64,000 bases of DNA. It comes from Agarivorans gilvus (GTDB lineage Bacteria > Pseudomonadota > Gammaproteobacteria > Enterobacterales > Celerinatantimonadaceae). Each line of letters starts with the position of its first letter. The stretch's first letter is position 1. The stretch spans positions 754,001-818,000 of the forward strand of contig NZ_CP013021.1 of the NCBI RefSeq assembly GCF_001420915.1, in the 5' to 3' direction. Of this stretch, positions 27,649-37,209 are shown piece after piece. A program made the position numbers and the translations under genes. A model generated the notes under the pieces. That model made no database searches, was not told the origin of the DNA, and saw nothing but the letters and a program-made list of their open reading frames with translations.

Positions 27649-27933
27649 TTATTGTTGTTTAGCCTTAGCTTGAGCAGCTAAGTGCTGTTTAAGGTAATTT
27701 TCTGGTGGCGGAGGAAGCTGTAAATAATAGCCTTGCTCTGCAAATGCCTTTTCTAAGGCTGTGATTTCAACTCTCGCAAAATCTTTAGTTGGACGTTTGG
27801 GCACCACCATCACCAACTCTTTGGCTCCCATTAAGTCCAATAGCGAGCTGGGTACTTTAGTAAAATCGTCTTTCTTCTCAATATAGAGATAAGTTTGCTG
27901 TTTTTTGAGACTTTTATAGACTGCACAGAACAT
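27649..27933 (-). CDS. ycgL: YcgL family protein
   Basis: A 94-residue YcgL-domain protein of unknown function. The N-terminal CAVYKSLKKQQTYLYIEKKDDF and central PSSLLDLMG are the family signature. Divergent from minC and upstream of mltB, the order seen in many gammaproteobacteria. Confidence 0.92.
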   Translation of the reverse strand: MFCAVYKSLKKQQTYLYIEKKDDFTKVPSSLLDLMGAKELVMVVPKRPTKDFARVEITALEKAFAEQGYYLQLPPPPENYLKQHLAAQAKAKQQ

Positions 27934-28047
27934 GAAAATGTTAGTATCCTAGGTACTGATCAGGTTATGCTAAAACGCAGACTATATCAGAATAAATGCT
28001 GTGGCGTCATTGCTCGTATACAAATGTAAAAAAGGAATCCACTGTTC

Positions 28048-28740
28048 ATGTCCGGACAGGAAATAGAATTTAAAGGGACAAACTTCACCCTTTCAGTCGT
28101 TTACTTAGGAAAGAATGACTTAACATCATTAAATAACAAGCTGATGGAAAAAGTGGCCCAGGCGCCACAATTTTTTAATTGTGCTCCTATCGTCGTAAAC
28201 ATTAGTGAAGTAGACAACAATTTTGATTTCAACCAACTAAAAGACGTGGTCGAATCTCAAGATTTTGTATTAGTGGGAGTCACCGGTTGTACCACGGAAC
28301 AACAAAAAACCGCTGCTCGCGCAGCCGGTTTAGCCGTAATGACCAGCGGTGGCCAACAAGCTGCAGCAAAACCCATTGAGCCTCCCCCAGAAAAACCCGC
28401 TAGCCCAAGCGTTGTGCCCAGTAAAGTGGTGCGTGGACAAATTCGCTCAGGCCAACAGGTTTACGCGCAAAACACCGATCTGGTGATCATTGGCTCTGTG
28501 GGTAATGGCGCAGAGGTCATTGCGGACGGCAACATTCATATCTACGGGGCCTTGCGAGGTCGCGCGATAGCCGGAGCCAGTGGCCGTAAAGACAGCAAAA
28601 TATTCTGCCAAAATTTACAAGCAGAACTCATTTCAATCGCCGGTGTTTATGTATTGCACGAGCAAATTGCTGAACATGCTAATTTGCCTCAATGCATACA
28701 AATTGAAGATCGGAAAATCGTATTTGGTAATTTAAGTTAA
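28048..28740 (+). CDS. minC: Septum site-determining protein MinC
   Basis: Inhibits FtsZ polymerisation away from midcell. The 230-residue protein has an N-terminal FtsZ-interacting domain (1-100), a proline-rich linker (PIEPPPEKPASPS) and a C-terminal beta-helix with the MinD-binding RSGQQVYA segment and GALRGRA turns. First gene of minCDE. Confidence 0.96.
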   Translation: MSGQEIEFKGTNFTLSVVYLGKNDLTSLNNKLMEKVAQAPQFFNCAPIVVNISEVDNNFDFNQLKDVVESQDFVLVGVTGCTTEQQKTAARAAGLAVMTSGGQQAAAKPIEPPPEKPASPSVVPSKVVRGQIRSGQQVYAQNTDLVIIGSVGNGAEVIADGNIHIYGALRGRAIAGASGRKDSKIFCQNLQAELISIAGVYVLHEQIAEHANLPQCIQIEDRKIVFGNLS

Positions 28741-28770
28741 CTTTGTTAACCCATTCATAAAGGAAAGATA

Positions 28771-29583
28771 ATGGCTAAGATTATCGTTGTGACCTCAGGA
28801 AAAGGCGGTGTTGGTAAAACAACATCCAGTGCTGCCATTGGCACAGGCCTTGCCATCAAAGGTTTTAAAACAGTAATCGTCGACTTCGACATTGGCTTAC
28901 GCAACCTAGACCTCATCATGGGCTGCGAACGTCGTGTGGTATATGATTTTGTTAATGTGATAAAAGGCGAAGCAAACCTTAATCAGTCTTTAATTAAAGA
29001 CAAACGTACTGACAATTTGTACATTCTTCCCGCTTCGCAAACCCGAGATAAAGACGCTCTTACTAAAGAAGGCGTACAAAAAGTACTGGAAGACTTAGCC
29101 GAACAAGGCTTTGACTACATCGTTTGTGACTCACCGGCTGGTATTGAGACGGGTGCCATTATGGCCTTGTATTTTGCCGATGAAGCGATTGTTACCACCA
29201 ACCCTGAGGTGTCTTCGGTTCGCGACTCTGACCGCATACTGGGTATGTTGGCCAGTAAATCACGACGTGCTGAGCAAGGCTTAGAGCCGGTTAAAGAACA
29301 CTTATTGCTAACCCGTTACAACCCAGAGCGGGTGAATCGTGGCGACATGTTGAGCGTGGAAGATGTTCAAGAAATTTTGGCAATTCCATTGCTGGGTGTC
29401 ATTCCAGAATCACCGGCAGTACTCAAAGCCTCAAACTCTGGTGAGCCGGTAATTTTAGATAAAGACAGTGACGCAGGCCTTGCCTACGATGACGCGGTAA
29501 GCCGCTTAATTGGAGAAAACGTAGATTTCCGTTTCTTGGAAGAACAGAAAAAAGGCCTATTTAGCCGCCTATTTGGAGGATAA
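28771..29583 (+). CDS. minD: Septum site-determining ATPase MinD
   Basis: Membrane-cycling ParA-like ATPase of 270 residues. Deviant Walker A is VTSGKGGVGKTTSS (residues 7-20), Walker B region YIVCDSPAGIE, and the C-terminal amphipathic membrane-targeting helix is FLEEQKKGLFSRLFGG. It lies between minC and minE; the minE start follows by 2 bp. Confidence 0.98.
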   Translation: MAKIIVVTSGKGGVGKTTSSAAIGTGLAIKGFKTVIVDFDIGLRNLDLIMGCERRVVYDFVNVIKGEANLNQSLIKDKRTDNLYILPASQTRDKDALTKEGVQKVLEDLAEQGFDYIVCDSPAGIETGAIMALYFADEAIVTTNPEVSSVRDSDRILGMLASKSRRAEQGLEPVKEHLLLTRYNPERVNRGDMLSVEDVQEILAIPLLGVIPESPAVLKASNSGEPVILDKDSDAGLAYDDAVSRLIGENVDFRFLEEQKKGLFSRLFGG

Positions 29584-29585
29584 GA

Positions 29586-29849
29586 ATGTCTCTTTTAGAC
29601 TACTTTCGTACTACAAAACAGTCTAAAACGGCGCAAACCGCCAAAGAACGACTGCAAATCATTGTTGCTCATGAACGAGGCCAGCGTAGCGGCCCCGATT
29701 ATTTACCAGCAATGAAACAAGACATTATTGAAGTGATCAAGAAGTACGTCGATATCGACTCCGACCAAGTCAATGTGAGCTTGGACAATAAGAGTGAAGA
29801 TATCAGCGTACTAGAGCTAAATATTACGCTACCTGATCAACGCGATTAG
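29586..29849 (+). CDS. minE: Cell division topological specificity factor MinE
   Basis: An 87-residue MinE: N-terminal membrane-binding segment SLLDYFRTTKQSKTAQ, anti-MinCD helix TAKERLQIIVAHER, then the dimerisation domain ending VLELNITLP. Its 3-prime end overlaps the convergent rnd gene by 26 bp. Confidence 0.97.
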   Translation: MSLLDYFRTTKQSKTAQTAKERLQIIVAHERGQRSGPDYLPAMKQDIIEVIKKYVDIDSDQVNVSLDNKSEDISVLELNITLPDQRD

Positions 29850-30951
29850 CAAATAAAGGCTGACGCCAACCGGTAAGCAACAGAGGAAGCTCTTCTGCTT
29901 GCCGGTTTTCTTTCCAACACCAAGACAAGTATTGATTCAGCATCTTCTTACTTGCCAGCACATCTTCGGGTAAGCCTGATTCCTCTGCGACTGTGGCCAC
30001 GACTTTTTTCAGTTCTTGAATGGCTTTTTTATAGCCCGGATAGTCCACGATACGTTTAATTGGCGCAGGAAAATCGGCAGTCTTAGTTTGTTTAGCCTGC
30101 TTAATGAGTTTTAACAGCCTCGTGCCATGAATTCGCAACTCTTGGGCGGGCAAGCCCAAACCTTGCAACTGCGCCATGCTGCTAGGTTGGTAACGGGCTA
30201 AGGCCCATAAAGTATCGGCGTGCACCACATTATTGATGGCCAAATCACGGCTCATGGCCTGTTGAACGCGCCAAGCGCTTAAGGTTTTCAGTACCGCTAA
30301 TTGCTGTGGGCTAAGCTTCCAAGCATTTTTAATGTCTTGATAGGCGGTATCTTGATTAAGCACCCGTTTTTTCAAATCAGCCAAACGCGCGCTTTCTTCC
30401 AAGGCAGCTTGATAACGGCCCTGCTCTTCCAGTTGTTGTTTGATTTTCAAATAGGCGGGGAGCAAATAAATCACATCTAAGGCAGCATATTCCAATTGCG
30501 AAGCCCGCAATGGTCTGGCTAACCAATCGGTGCGAGACTCACCTTTGTCCAATTCAATGTTTAATTCCGTGGCGATAAAGCGCTGGTAACCAAGGCTTAT
30601 ACCATGGCCAAGAAAAGCCGCTCCAATCTGAGTATCAAATACACTTAAGCCAAATTGACCACTCAGCCGCTGAATAATTTCTAAGTCTTCGCCAAAAGCA
30701 TGTAATACCCAATGGTGGCGAGCCAGAGCTTGCCACAGCGGCGCCATGTCGAGTTCAAGAGGGTCAAGCAAATAACACTGCTGACCATCGTAAATCTGCA
30801 GTAGGCCCAACTGAGCATAATAGGTACGAGTACGAACAAACTCGGTATCAATGGCTAGCACCATAGGCGCCTGCTCATTCAACAAACGTAGCAAAGGCGC
30901 TAATTGCGCCTCTGTTACTATCATTTCAAAATTTACGTCAGCCAAAATCAA
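29824..30951 (-). CDS. rnd: Ribonuclease D
   Basis: 3-prime to 5-prime exonuclease for tRNA and small stable RNA maturation; 375 residues. DEDD motifs are visible: AIDTEFVR, then HAFGEDLEII, and the ExoIII-type YAALDVIYLLP; an HRDC domain follows. The start is taken as the TTG at 30951 with an upstream AGGA; the E. coli gene also uses UUG. An alternative ATG at 30924 lacks a Shine-Dalgarno. Downstream of fadD on the same strand, as in E. coli. Confidence 0.93.
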   Translation of the reverse strand: MILADVNFEMIVTEAQLAPLLRLLNEQAPMVLAIDTEFVRTRTYYAQLGLLQIYDGQQCYLLDPLELDMAPLWQALARHHWVLHAFGEDLEIIQRLSGQFGLSVFDTQIGAAFLGHGISLGYQRFIATELNIELDKGESRTDWLARPLRASQLEYAALDVIYLLPAYLKIKQQLEEQGRYQAALEESARLADLKKRVLNQDTAYQDIKNAWKLSPQQLAVLKTLSAWRVQQAMSRDLAINNVVHADTLWALARYQPSSMAQLQGLGLPAQELRIHGTRLLKLIKQAKQTKTADFPAPIKRIVDYPGYKKAIQELKKVVATVAEESGLPEDVLASKKMLNQYLSWCWKENRQAEELPLLLTGWRQPLFANRVDQVA

Positions 30952-30995
30952 GGCGTCCTAAGGGATAGCATAGAATAATGCCACCATTTTACGGT

Positions 30996-32657
30996 TTATC
31001 CCTGCTCGCGCAAGGCTCGGCGTAAGATCTTGCCCACATTGGTCTTGGGAAGCTCATCTCTGAACTCTACCAGTTTCGGTACTTTGTAAGCCGTTAAAAA
31101 CTCACGACAATATTCAATTAGCTGCTTCTCGGTGAGAGAGTCTTCTTTTTTAACCACAAACACCTTAACCGCTTCGCCACTGATTTCATTGGGCACCCCC
31201 ACCGCAGCTACCTCTAGTACCTTAGCGTTGCTGGCCACCACCTCTTCAATCTCGTTAGGAAACACATTAAAACCCGAGACCAAAATCATGTCTTTTTTAC
31301 GATCGACAATGTGGAAGAAACCTTGCTCGTCCATAGTGGCTATATCACCGGTGGCAAACCAGCCTCCGGGCATCGCTTCTTGTGTCGCTTCAGGCCGTTG
31401 CCAATAGCCTTGCATCACCTGTGGGCCCTTGACTAAAATTTCTCCAGACTCTCCCTGAGCAACTTCTTGGCCATTGTCACCTACAAGCTTTATCTCGGTA
31501 GAAGGCGCTGGTAAACCAATACTGCCGTTATAGGCATCTAAATCATAAGGACATACCGTTACCAAGGGAGCACATTCAGTTAAACCATAACCTTCTATCA
31601 AGCGGGTGCCGGTGATGCTTTGCCAACGCTCAGCAACCGCGCGTTGTACAGACATTCCACCACCTAAAGAAAGACGTAGAGTGGAGAAATCCAAATTGGC
31701 GAAATCATCGTTATTTAACAGCGCATTGAATAAGGTATTTACCCCAGTAATGGCGGTGAACGGAACCTTACTCAACTCTTTGACAAAATTAGGAATATCG
31801 CGAGGATTGGTGATCAACAGGTTTTGGCAACCCAAAGAGAAAAACAGCATGCAGTTCGCGGTTAAAGCGAAGATATGGTAGAGCGGCAAGGCCGTCACCA
31901 CCACTTCCTTTTCGGTCTCTAAACACGGTCCAACAATCGCTTCTGCTTGCAGTAGATTAGACACCATGTTGCGGTGCGACAACATCGCACCTTTGGCCAC
32001 ACCGGTGGTTCCACCAGTATATTGCAGAAAGGCTAAATCTTCGCTTTTTACCTCAGGGCGCACGTACTGCAAATGCTGGCCTTTTGATAAAACGTAACGT
32101 AAAGACTGGGCATGCGGTAAATGGTACTTAGGCACCATTTTCTTAATGTACTTCACCACAAAGTTCACCAAGGTGCGTTTAGTGGCGGAAAGTTGGTCTC
32201 CTAAGCGAGTTAAGATGACATGCTCTACGCTGGTTTCTTCTACGATTTCTTCCAAAATATGGGCGAAGTTAGACACGATAACAATCGCCTTAGCGCCACT
32301 GTCGTTTAATTGGTGTTTAAGTTCACGTGGTGTATACAAAGGATTAACATTCACCACCACCATGCCAGCACGCAAAGCGCCAAATAAACAAATTGGGTAT
32401 TGCAACAGGTTGGGCATCATTAAGGCTACTCTGTCGCCGGCTTTTAACTTAAGTTCATTTTGTAAGTAGGCTGCAAAGGCGCGCGACTGCTCTTCTAAGC
32501 GTCGATAAGTTAACACCTGCCCCATGTTGATATAAGCAACTCTGTCAGCATGCTTGGCTGCGCCTTGTTCAAACACCTCAAGCAAAGACTGATAGCGAGT
32601 GGGATCTATTTCTGCTGGAACATCCTCAGGGTACCGATCAAGCCAAACCTTTTCCAC
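30996..32657 (-). CDS. fadD: Long-chain-fatty-acid-CoA ligase FadD
   Basis: Activates exogenous fatty acids to acyl-CoA at the inner membrane. The 553-residue adenylate-forming enzyme shows the AMP-binding motif QYTGGTTGVAKGAMLSHRN (about 205-223), GYGLTECAPLV and the FACS motif GWFATGDIATMDEQGF. Likely regulated by the FadR encoded in this window; rnd follows 44 bp downstream. Confidence 0.95.
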   Translation of the reverse strand: MEKVWLDRYPEDVPAEIDPTRYQSLLEVFEQGAAKHADRVAYINMGQVLTYRRLEEQSRAFAAYLQNELKLKAGDRVALMMPNLLQYPICLFGALRAGMVVVNVNPLYTPRELKHQLNDSGAKAIVIVSNFAHILEEIVEETSVEHVILTRLGDQLSATKRTLVNFVVKYIKKMVPKYHLPHAQSLRYVLSKGQHLQYVRPEVKSEDLAFLQYTGGTTGVAKGAMLSHRNMVSNLLQAEAIVGPCLETEKEVVVTALPLYHIFALTANCMLFFSLGCQNLLITNPRDIPNFVKELSKVPFTAITGVNTLFNALLNNDDFANLDFSTLRLSLGGGMSVQRAVAERWQSITGTRLIEGYGLTECAPLVTVCPYDLDAYNGSIGLPAPSTEIKLVGDNGQEVAQGESGEILVKGPQVMQGYWQRPEATQEAMPGGWFATGDIATMDEQGFFHIVDRKKDMILVSGFNVFPNEIEEVVASNAKVLEVAAVGVPNEISGEAVKVFVVKKEDSLTEKQLIEYCREFLTAYKVPKLVEFRDELPKTNVGKILRRALREQG

Positions 32658-32858
32658 GCAGTTCTCCTAAAACAAGTTGGTTACGTTAAGTATAATCAGT
32701 CTGCCATTTTAATTATTAAACTTATAAGAAGCAGACTCTGCAGAGACCACCTTAGAGTGAAAGCTCTACATATTTTAAACAATTGTTTCATACAGCGTTT
32801 AAAATAACAATAATTTAACATTAGCCGTAACAAATATGATCAGGAATAGTGAGCGAGC

Positions 32859-33692
32859 TCAAACAATTGTATTGAGGTATTGCTGAATGGCGAATGCCAC
32901 AGCGGCGGGGTTTTCCATGTGTAAATGATGGCCTCCCGCAATCAAGCAAGTATCTAACTGGCTAAACCACTGTTGACGTTGAATTAGCTGTGAGTGGGAA
33001 ATTAAAGGAAACTCTGCAGCAGCGATGAGCAAACTTGCAATGCTGACTGACTGGCAGATGTTTTTCGCCTGAGACTCGCTAAAACGCAATGGCGAGCGAA
33101 GCTTTAACTTTTCATCATGGCGCCAGTACCATGAATCATCACGCCATACGGTGGCCCGCTCAACCAATAGGCGGCTATTGGCTTCACTGAGTCCGCTGTT
33201 AACAGAGCGTAGTTTTATCGCCTGTTCTAAGTGACTAAAGCCCTTGGCTGGACGCAACTTATGGCGTTGCATTATAGCCTGAGCCAAATGCTCGGTGGTG
33301 GCTGAATCAGGCAAGCTAAGCGGGCCAATGCCATCAATAAACACTAGGCCTCGCAACAACTCGGCAAAGGCGGCAGCAAAAGTACAGGCCACCAGCGCGC
33401 CCAAGGAATGTCCCACTAGTACCAGCGGCTTATCTAGTTTAAGTTGGTTTATTACGGCATAAACATCATCGACATAATCGACAAAATGGTAGTAGTCGTG
33501 ACGATGTTTTGAATGGCCATGACCGGGAAAGTCAATCGCGATACAGTGTTGCTGAGGAAACTGCTTAATTAAAGGGACAAAGCTGGCGGCATTGTCCATC
33601 CAGCCATGTAACATTAATAAGCAATATTGGCTATCGCCAGCTTGCTCTAGGTAGGCAATATCTAGGCCTGCGATAGTGGCTGAATTTAACAC
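32859..33692 (-). CDS. Alpha/beta hydrolase
   Basis: A 277-residue alpha/beta-hydrolase fold protein. Oxyanion-hole motif LMLHGWMDNA (about 26-35), nucleophile elbow GHSLGALVA with Ser near residue 95, FIDGIGPL strand and a late catalytic His in AGGHHLHMENP. Substrate unknown; similar proteins sit near tsaB/fadD in related bacteria. It lies 14 bp after a small gene on the same strand. Confidence 0.85.
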   Translation of the reverse strand: MLNSATIAGLDIAYLEQAGDSQYCLLMLHGWMDNAASFVPLIKQFPQQHCIAIDFPGHGHSKHRHDYYHFVDYVDDVYAVINQLKLDKPLVLVGHSLGALVACTFAAAFAELLRGLVFIDGIGPLSLPDSATTEHLAQAIMQRHKLRPAKGFSHLEQAIKLRSVNSGLSEANSRLLVERATVWRDDSWYWRHDEKLKLRSPLRFSESQAKNICQSVSIASLLIAAAEFPLISHSQLIQRQQWFSQLDTCLIAGGHHLHMENPAAVAFAIQQYLNTIV

Positions 33693-33706
33693 AAATAAAA
33701 CGGCTC

Positions 33707-33970
33707 TTAGGCAAACAAATCAATGCCAAACAGCTCATTTACCTGTTGGCGTTTAAGTTGATTAGCCACATCTTGATAATGAGAAATAGCCTCTCCACCA
33801 CTGCCAATATTTTGGTCGTAGCGAAGTTTTTCGACACTTTGTTCATCCATTACCGCCCAGGGAACAATCCCCTTTGGCGCCTTTGTCACAACGCTAACTT
33901 CAGTACTGCTGCTAGCGGATTTAAGCTTAGGCTGCTGCGGTATGGGCTGGCCAAGGCCCTGAATCTTCAA
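33707..33970 (-). CDS. Hypothetical protein (87 aa) with C-terminal DLF motif
   Basis: Not recognised as a named family. It begins MKIQGLGQPIPQQPK, has a Ser/Thr-rich linker, a central VPWAVMDEQSVEKLRYDQNI block and ends ELFGIDLFA. It lies between tsaB and the hydrolase on the same strand with small gaps, so it is probably in the yoaA-tsaB operon. No signal peptide or membrane segment. Confidence 0.7.
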   Translation of the reverse strand: MKIQGLGQPIPQQPKLKSASSSTEVSVVTKAPKGIVPWAVMDEQSVEKLRYDQNIGSGGEAISHYQDVANQLKRQQVNELFGIDLFA

Positions 33971-33987
33971 GTTTATTTTCCTCTACT

Positions 33988-34677
33988 CTATTCTCTACCA
34001 GGAAGCTTTTTCCAAGTCACCTTGTCACGAAGATAGACCGGTTCAGCATGTTCAGCTGCCACCACATCCCCTTGACTAAAGGCGTATTGAGCATAGTTAA
34101 GCATATCTCGTGCCGAAGGATAAAGTACGCTTTCAAGTATCTTTGCGCCAGAATATTGACTAGCCAGTAGCTGTTGATAGCTCTGCCAACCGGTGCCCAC
34201 TGCTGCAGCCACTTGAGCGCTACCGCTAAGCAGTTCAGGTTTAATGACTTGCTCTTGCTCCAGCAAACACATCAACCCCTCTTGTAGTTGGTACTCGCCC
34301 CAATAAACTTCACTCATACGCGCATCAATAGCGGCAAAACAATGTTCAGCTTGAGCACTGCGATAGGCCTGTTGCGCCATCGCTTGCAGCGTGGATACTG
34401 CCACCAAGGGTTTGTCGGCACCAAAAGCAAGCCCTTGCGCGGTGGCAACACCAATGCGAACGCCAGTAAAGCTGCCTGGGCCACGGCCAAAAGCAATGGC
34501 GTCTAATTGCTGAAGACTCACACCCGCTTGAGCCAAAATTTGCTCAACAAAAGGAAGAATTCTTTGGGTATGATCTCGCGGACTATATTGCTCGTGACTT
34601 AGGATCTCACCTTGCCATTGCAAGGCAACCGAACAATTTTCAGTAGAAGTATCTAAAGCTAATATGTTTGCTGTCAT
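33988..34677 (-). CDS. tsaB: tRNA threonylcarbamoyladenosine biosynthesis protein TsaB
   Basis: Partner of TsaD in t6A37 synthesis. The 229-residue protein has the ASKHA start LALDTSTENCSVAL and the loop FGRGPGSFTGVRIG. Its start overlaps the yoaA stop by 4 bp. Confidence 0.95.
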   Translation of the reverse strand: MTANILALDTSTENCSVALQWQGEILSHEQYSPRDHTQRILPFVEQILAQAGVSLQQLDAIAFGRGPGSFTGVRIGVATAQGLAFGADKPLVAVSTLQAMAQQAYRSAQAEHCFAAIDARMSEVYWGEYQLQEGLMCLLEQEQVIKPELLSGSAQVAAAVGTGWQSYQQLLASQYSGAKILESVLYPSARDMLNYAQYAFSQGDVVAAEHAEPVYLRDKVTWKKLPGRE

Positions 34678-36605
34678 GTTTCCTCAGCGTCTTTTTTAAC
34701 AAATTCCAGCACCTTCGATAATTCTCGAGTGCGCGGCATCGCCGGTAAACTGCGAATAAACAGTGAACCATAGTCTCGATTGACGATGCGGTTATCACAG
34801 ATAATCACCACCCCATGATCAGTTTGAGTGCGGATCAAACGCCCCACTCCTTGTTTTAAACTGATCACGGCTTGCGGCAAATATACCTGACGAAAGGGAT
34901 CTCCGCCACGTAAACGGCAGTCCTCACTCTTAGCTTTTAATAAAGGATCATCTGGCGCAGCGAAGGGGAGCTTATCAATAATCACGCAAGACAAGGCCTC
35001 TCCAGGCACATCCACCCCTTCCCAAAAAGTACTGGTGGCCACCAACACTGCGTTACCATCTTCCACAAAGTCTTTGAGTAATTCTTGTTTACCTGCCTCA
35101 CCTTGCACCAATACCAGTAGTTCGGTGCGCTGACGTAATTCTGCGGCCACTTTTTGAATCATGCGATGGCTGGTACAAAGAAAGAAGCAGCGTCCACGGT
35201 TGGCTTCAATCACTGGCGCCAACTGGTCTAAAATCAACAGCTCGGCATTGTGTTGCTTGGTCTCGGGTAAGTAACGCGGTACACATAACAACGCTTGGCG
35301 CTGATAGTCAAAGGGGCTGTCCAACAATAAGCTCTTTACTTGTTGCAAGCCCATTTGACTTTGAAAATGTTCAAAATTGCCGTCCACCGCCAAGGTCGCC
35401 GAAGTGAATACCCAAGCCGCATCACGCTCTTGCACTTCCTGATTAAAGCGCTCAGCAATATTCAGCGGCGTAATATTTAAAGTGAAATGTAAACGAGTGG
35501 TTTCGTACCAATAACTAAAGCCGGTGGCATCGACATCCATTACTTTATCAAATAACAGGCGCATTTTAGCGAGGCGTTCAAAGCAGGAATCTGCCAGTTC
35601 ACAACGCGATAAGGCAAGTTTCAGCACTTGATAGACAAAGTCCATATCTTCTTTTAGCGCTTGCATCATTTCGCCAAAACGAGACTGCTTAGCCAAGGGC
35701 CGCCATTCACCGCGATCACGCAGGCCTTCAAAAGACAAACGGCATTGGCGAATACGGCGCTCTAATTTCTGCGCCGCTTTTTGCAATTGCGCCATGTCAC
35801 GCAGTTCAGTCTTGTAGGCCAACTCAATATCACTGCACAAATCTAAAATTTGGCGACTGGAAAAATGCTGTCCAAAATAGCTAGCGGCAATATCGGGCAG
35901 CTGATGGGCTTCATCAAAAATAAACGCTTCAGCCTCAGGGATGAGCTCTCCAAAACCGGTTTCTTTCACCACCATATCGGCGAAAAACAGGTGATGGTTC
36001 ACCACCACTAAATCGGCATCTAAGGCCTTATTACGCGCCTTAACTAAATAACATTCTTTATAAGAAGGACATTCTCTTCCCAAGCAATTATCGTTAGTGC
36101 TGGTGATTAATGGAAAGACGTCTGAGCGCTCGGCAATTGGCCCTAAATCACTGATATCTCCAGTAGTCTCGCCTTGTGCCCAGTTTTTAATTTTCACTAA
36201 CTCGGCTAAGGTCGCGCGATCTTGGCCACTGCTATAGTGGGAAAAGCTATTTAAGCGCTCGATGCACAGATAGTTGGCTCGCCCTTTCAGCAAGGCTACC
36301 GAATGGGTGTAATTCAAGGCCTTTTGCATACGCGGCAAATCTTTGTTGAAGAGCTGGTCCTGCAGCGCCTTACTACCGGTACTAATCACCACTTTTTTGC
36401 CACTGTCCATCGCCGGAACTAAATAAGCGAAGGTTTTTCCGGTGCCCGTGCCCGCTTCAACTAACAGTTGCCCAGCATGCTCAATGGCATCGGCAACAGC
36501 GCTAGCCATTTCATGTTGTTCGGGACGTGGGGAGAATCCACTGATGGCCTTAGATAAAAGCCCATCTTTGGCAAAATACTGATGTTTCAATGAGAGTTCC
36601 GGCAA
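34674..36605 (-). CDS. yoaA: DinG-family ATP-dependent DNA helicase YoaA
   Basis: XPD/DinG-like 5-prime to 3-prime helicase of 643 residues; E. coli YoaA works with HolC at stalled forks. Walker A VEAGTGTGKTFAYLVP (about 49-64), four Cys of the Fe-S domain region (YLCIERL, NDNCLGRECPSYKECYL), DEAH box FIFDEAHQLPD and motif VI QGVGRLIRT. Coupled to tsaB. Confidence 0.95.
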   Translation of the reverse strand: MPELSLKHQYFAKDGLLSKAISGFSPRPEQHEMASAVADAIEHAGQLLVEAGTGTGKTFAYLVPAMDSGKKVVISTGSKALQDQLFNKDLPRMQKALNYTHSVALLKGRANYLCIERLNSFSHYSSGQDRATLAELVKIKNWAQGETTGDISDLGPIAERSDVFPLITSTNDNCLGRECPSYKECYLVKARNKALDADLVVVNHHLFFADMVVKETGFGELIPEAEAFIFDEAHQLPDIAASYFGQHFSSRQILDLCSDIELAYKTELRDMAQLQKAAQKLERRIRQCRLSFEGLRDRGEWRPLAKQSRFGEMMQALKEDMDFVYQVLKLALSRCELADSCFERLAKMRLLFDKVMDVDATGFSYWYETTRLHFTLNITPLNIAERFNQEVQERDAAWVFTSATLAVDGNFEHFQSQMGLQQVKSLLLDSPFDYQRQALLCVPRYLPETKQHNAELLILDQLAPVIEANRGRCFFLCTSHRMIQKVAAELRQRTELLVLVQGEAGKQELLKDFVEDGNAVLVATSTFWEGVDVPGEALSCVIIDKLPFAAPDDPLLKAKSEDCRLRGGDPFRQVYLPQAVISLKQGVGRLIRTQTDHGVVIICDNRIVNRDYGSLFIRSLPAMPRTRELSKVLEFVKKDAEET

Positions 36606-36658
36606 GCGTTAATTCGCCGCAACTATACCAGCCGAATTAATGAAGACCAAACTTAAGC

Positions 36659-36874
36659 CTAAACAAACAAGTCAATATCATGGGGGTCGTCGGGGTCCGG
36701 TTTATTTTTGCGCGCGTTTTGTTGCTCACTAGGGTGCTTAGGTCGCACTTTTACATCGTTTTGCTCAGCAACCTTACCTTTTTTCACCACCTTGGTAGTT
36801 TTAATTGGTGGGGTTTTCCCATCAGGCTTTGCCAATGGTCTAGGCACGATTGGCAAAATAGCATCTTGGCTCAC
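36659..36874 (-). CDS. Hypothetical protein (71 aa), basic with C-terminal DLF motif
   Basis: No family recognised. Lys- and Pro-rich, probably disordered (KTTKVVKKGKVAEQNDVKV), ending in an acidic segment and IDLFV. It lies 53 bp upstream of yoaA on the same strand, behind a GGAGGG Shine-Dalgarno. Confidence 0.6.
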   Translation of the reverse strand: MSQDAILPIVPRPLAKPDGKTPPIKTTKVVKKGKVAEQNDVKVRPKHPSEQQNARKNKPDPDDPHDIDLFV

Positions 36875-37039
36875 GCTGCACCCTCCTTTAATGGCTTCTC
36901 CACTTAATTATCGGCTATTTTTTGAACAACTTTAAGTGAATAACAAAAACCCTTGAAAAAAGGTTGCAATTTAGCGCTGTCTTGGTAAGTTTATGGGCAT
37001 TATTGCCAAGGCGGCAAAGTTACGTTGACAGGAACGAAA

Positions 37040-37087
37040 ATGATTTTTAACCAACTGAAGCATCACCACCACCATCATCCAGAATAG
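37040..37087 (+). CDS. hisL: Histidine operon leader peptide
   Basis: A 15-residue leader, MIFNQLKHHHHHHPE, with six consecutive His codons. Ribosome stalling on these when charged tRNA-His is scarce would prevent the attenuator hairpin at 37156-37185 from forming. An AGGAA lies upstream of the ATG. Too short for normal gene finding but unmistakable in context. Confidence 0.95.
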   Translation: MIFNQLKHHHHHHPE

Positions 37088-37155
37088 GCTTCAGGCGGTT
37101 TTCTGCTGGAAGCAAATTGGCAGCTTCCGGTGGTAAGATATAACAATATTATAAA

Positions 37156-37185
37156 CCCCCGGAAGGTTACCCTCCGGGGTTTTTT
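37156..37185 (+). terminator. his attenuator
   Basis: A G/C-rich hairpin (CCCCGGAAGG with CCCTCCGGGG) followed by six Ts ends 25 bp before hisG. Upstream, GGCAGCTTCCGGTGG can pair with the left arm as antiterminator. Confidence 0.9.
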
Positions 37186-37209
37186 AGTTTTATAATTAGG
37201 GATAACAAC

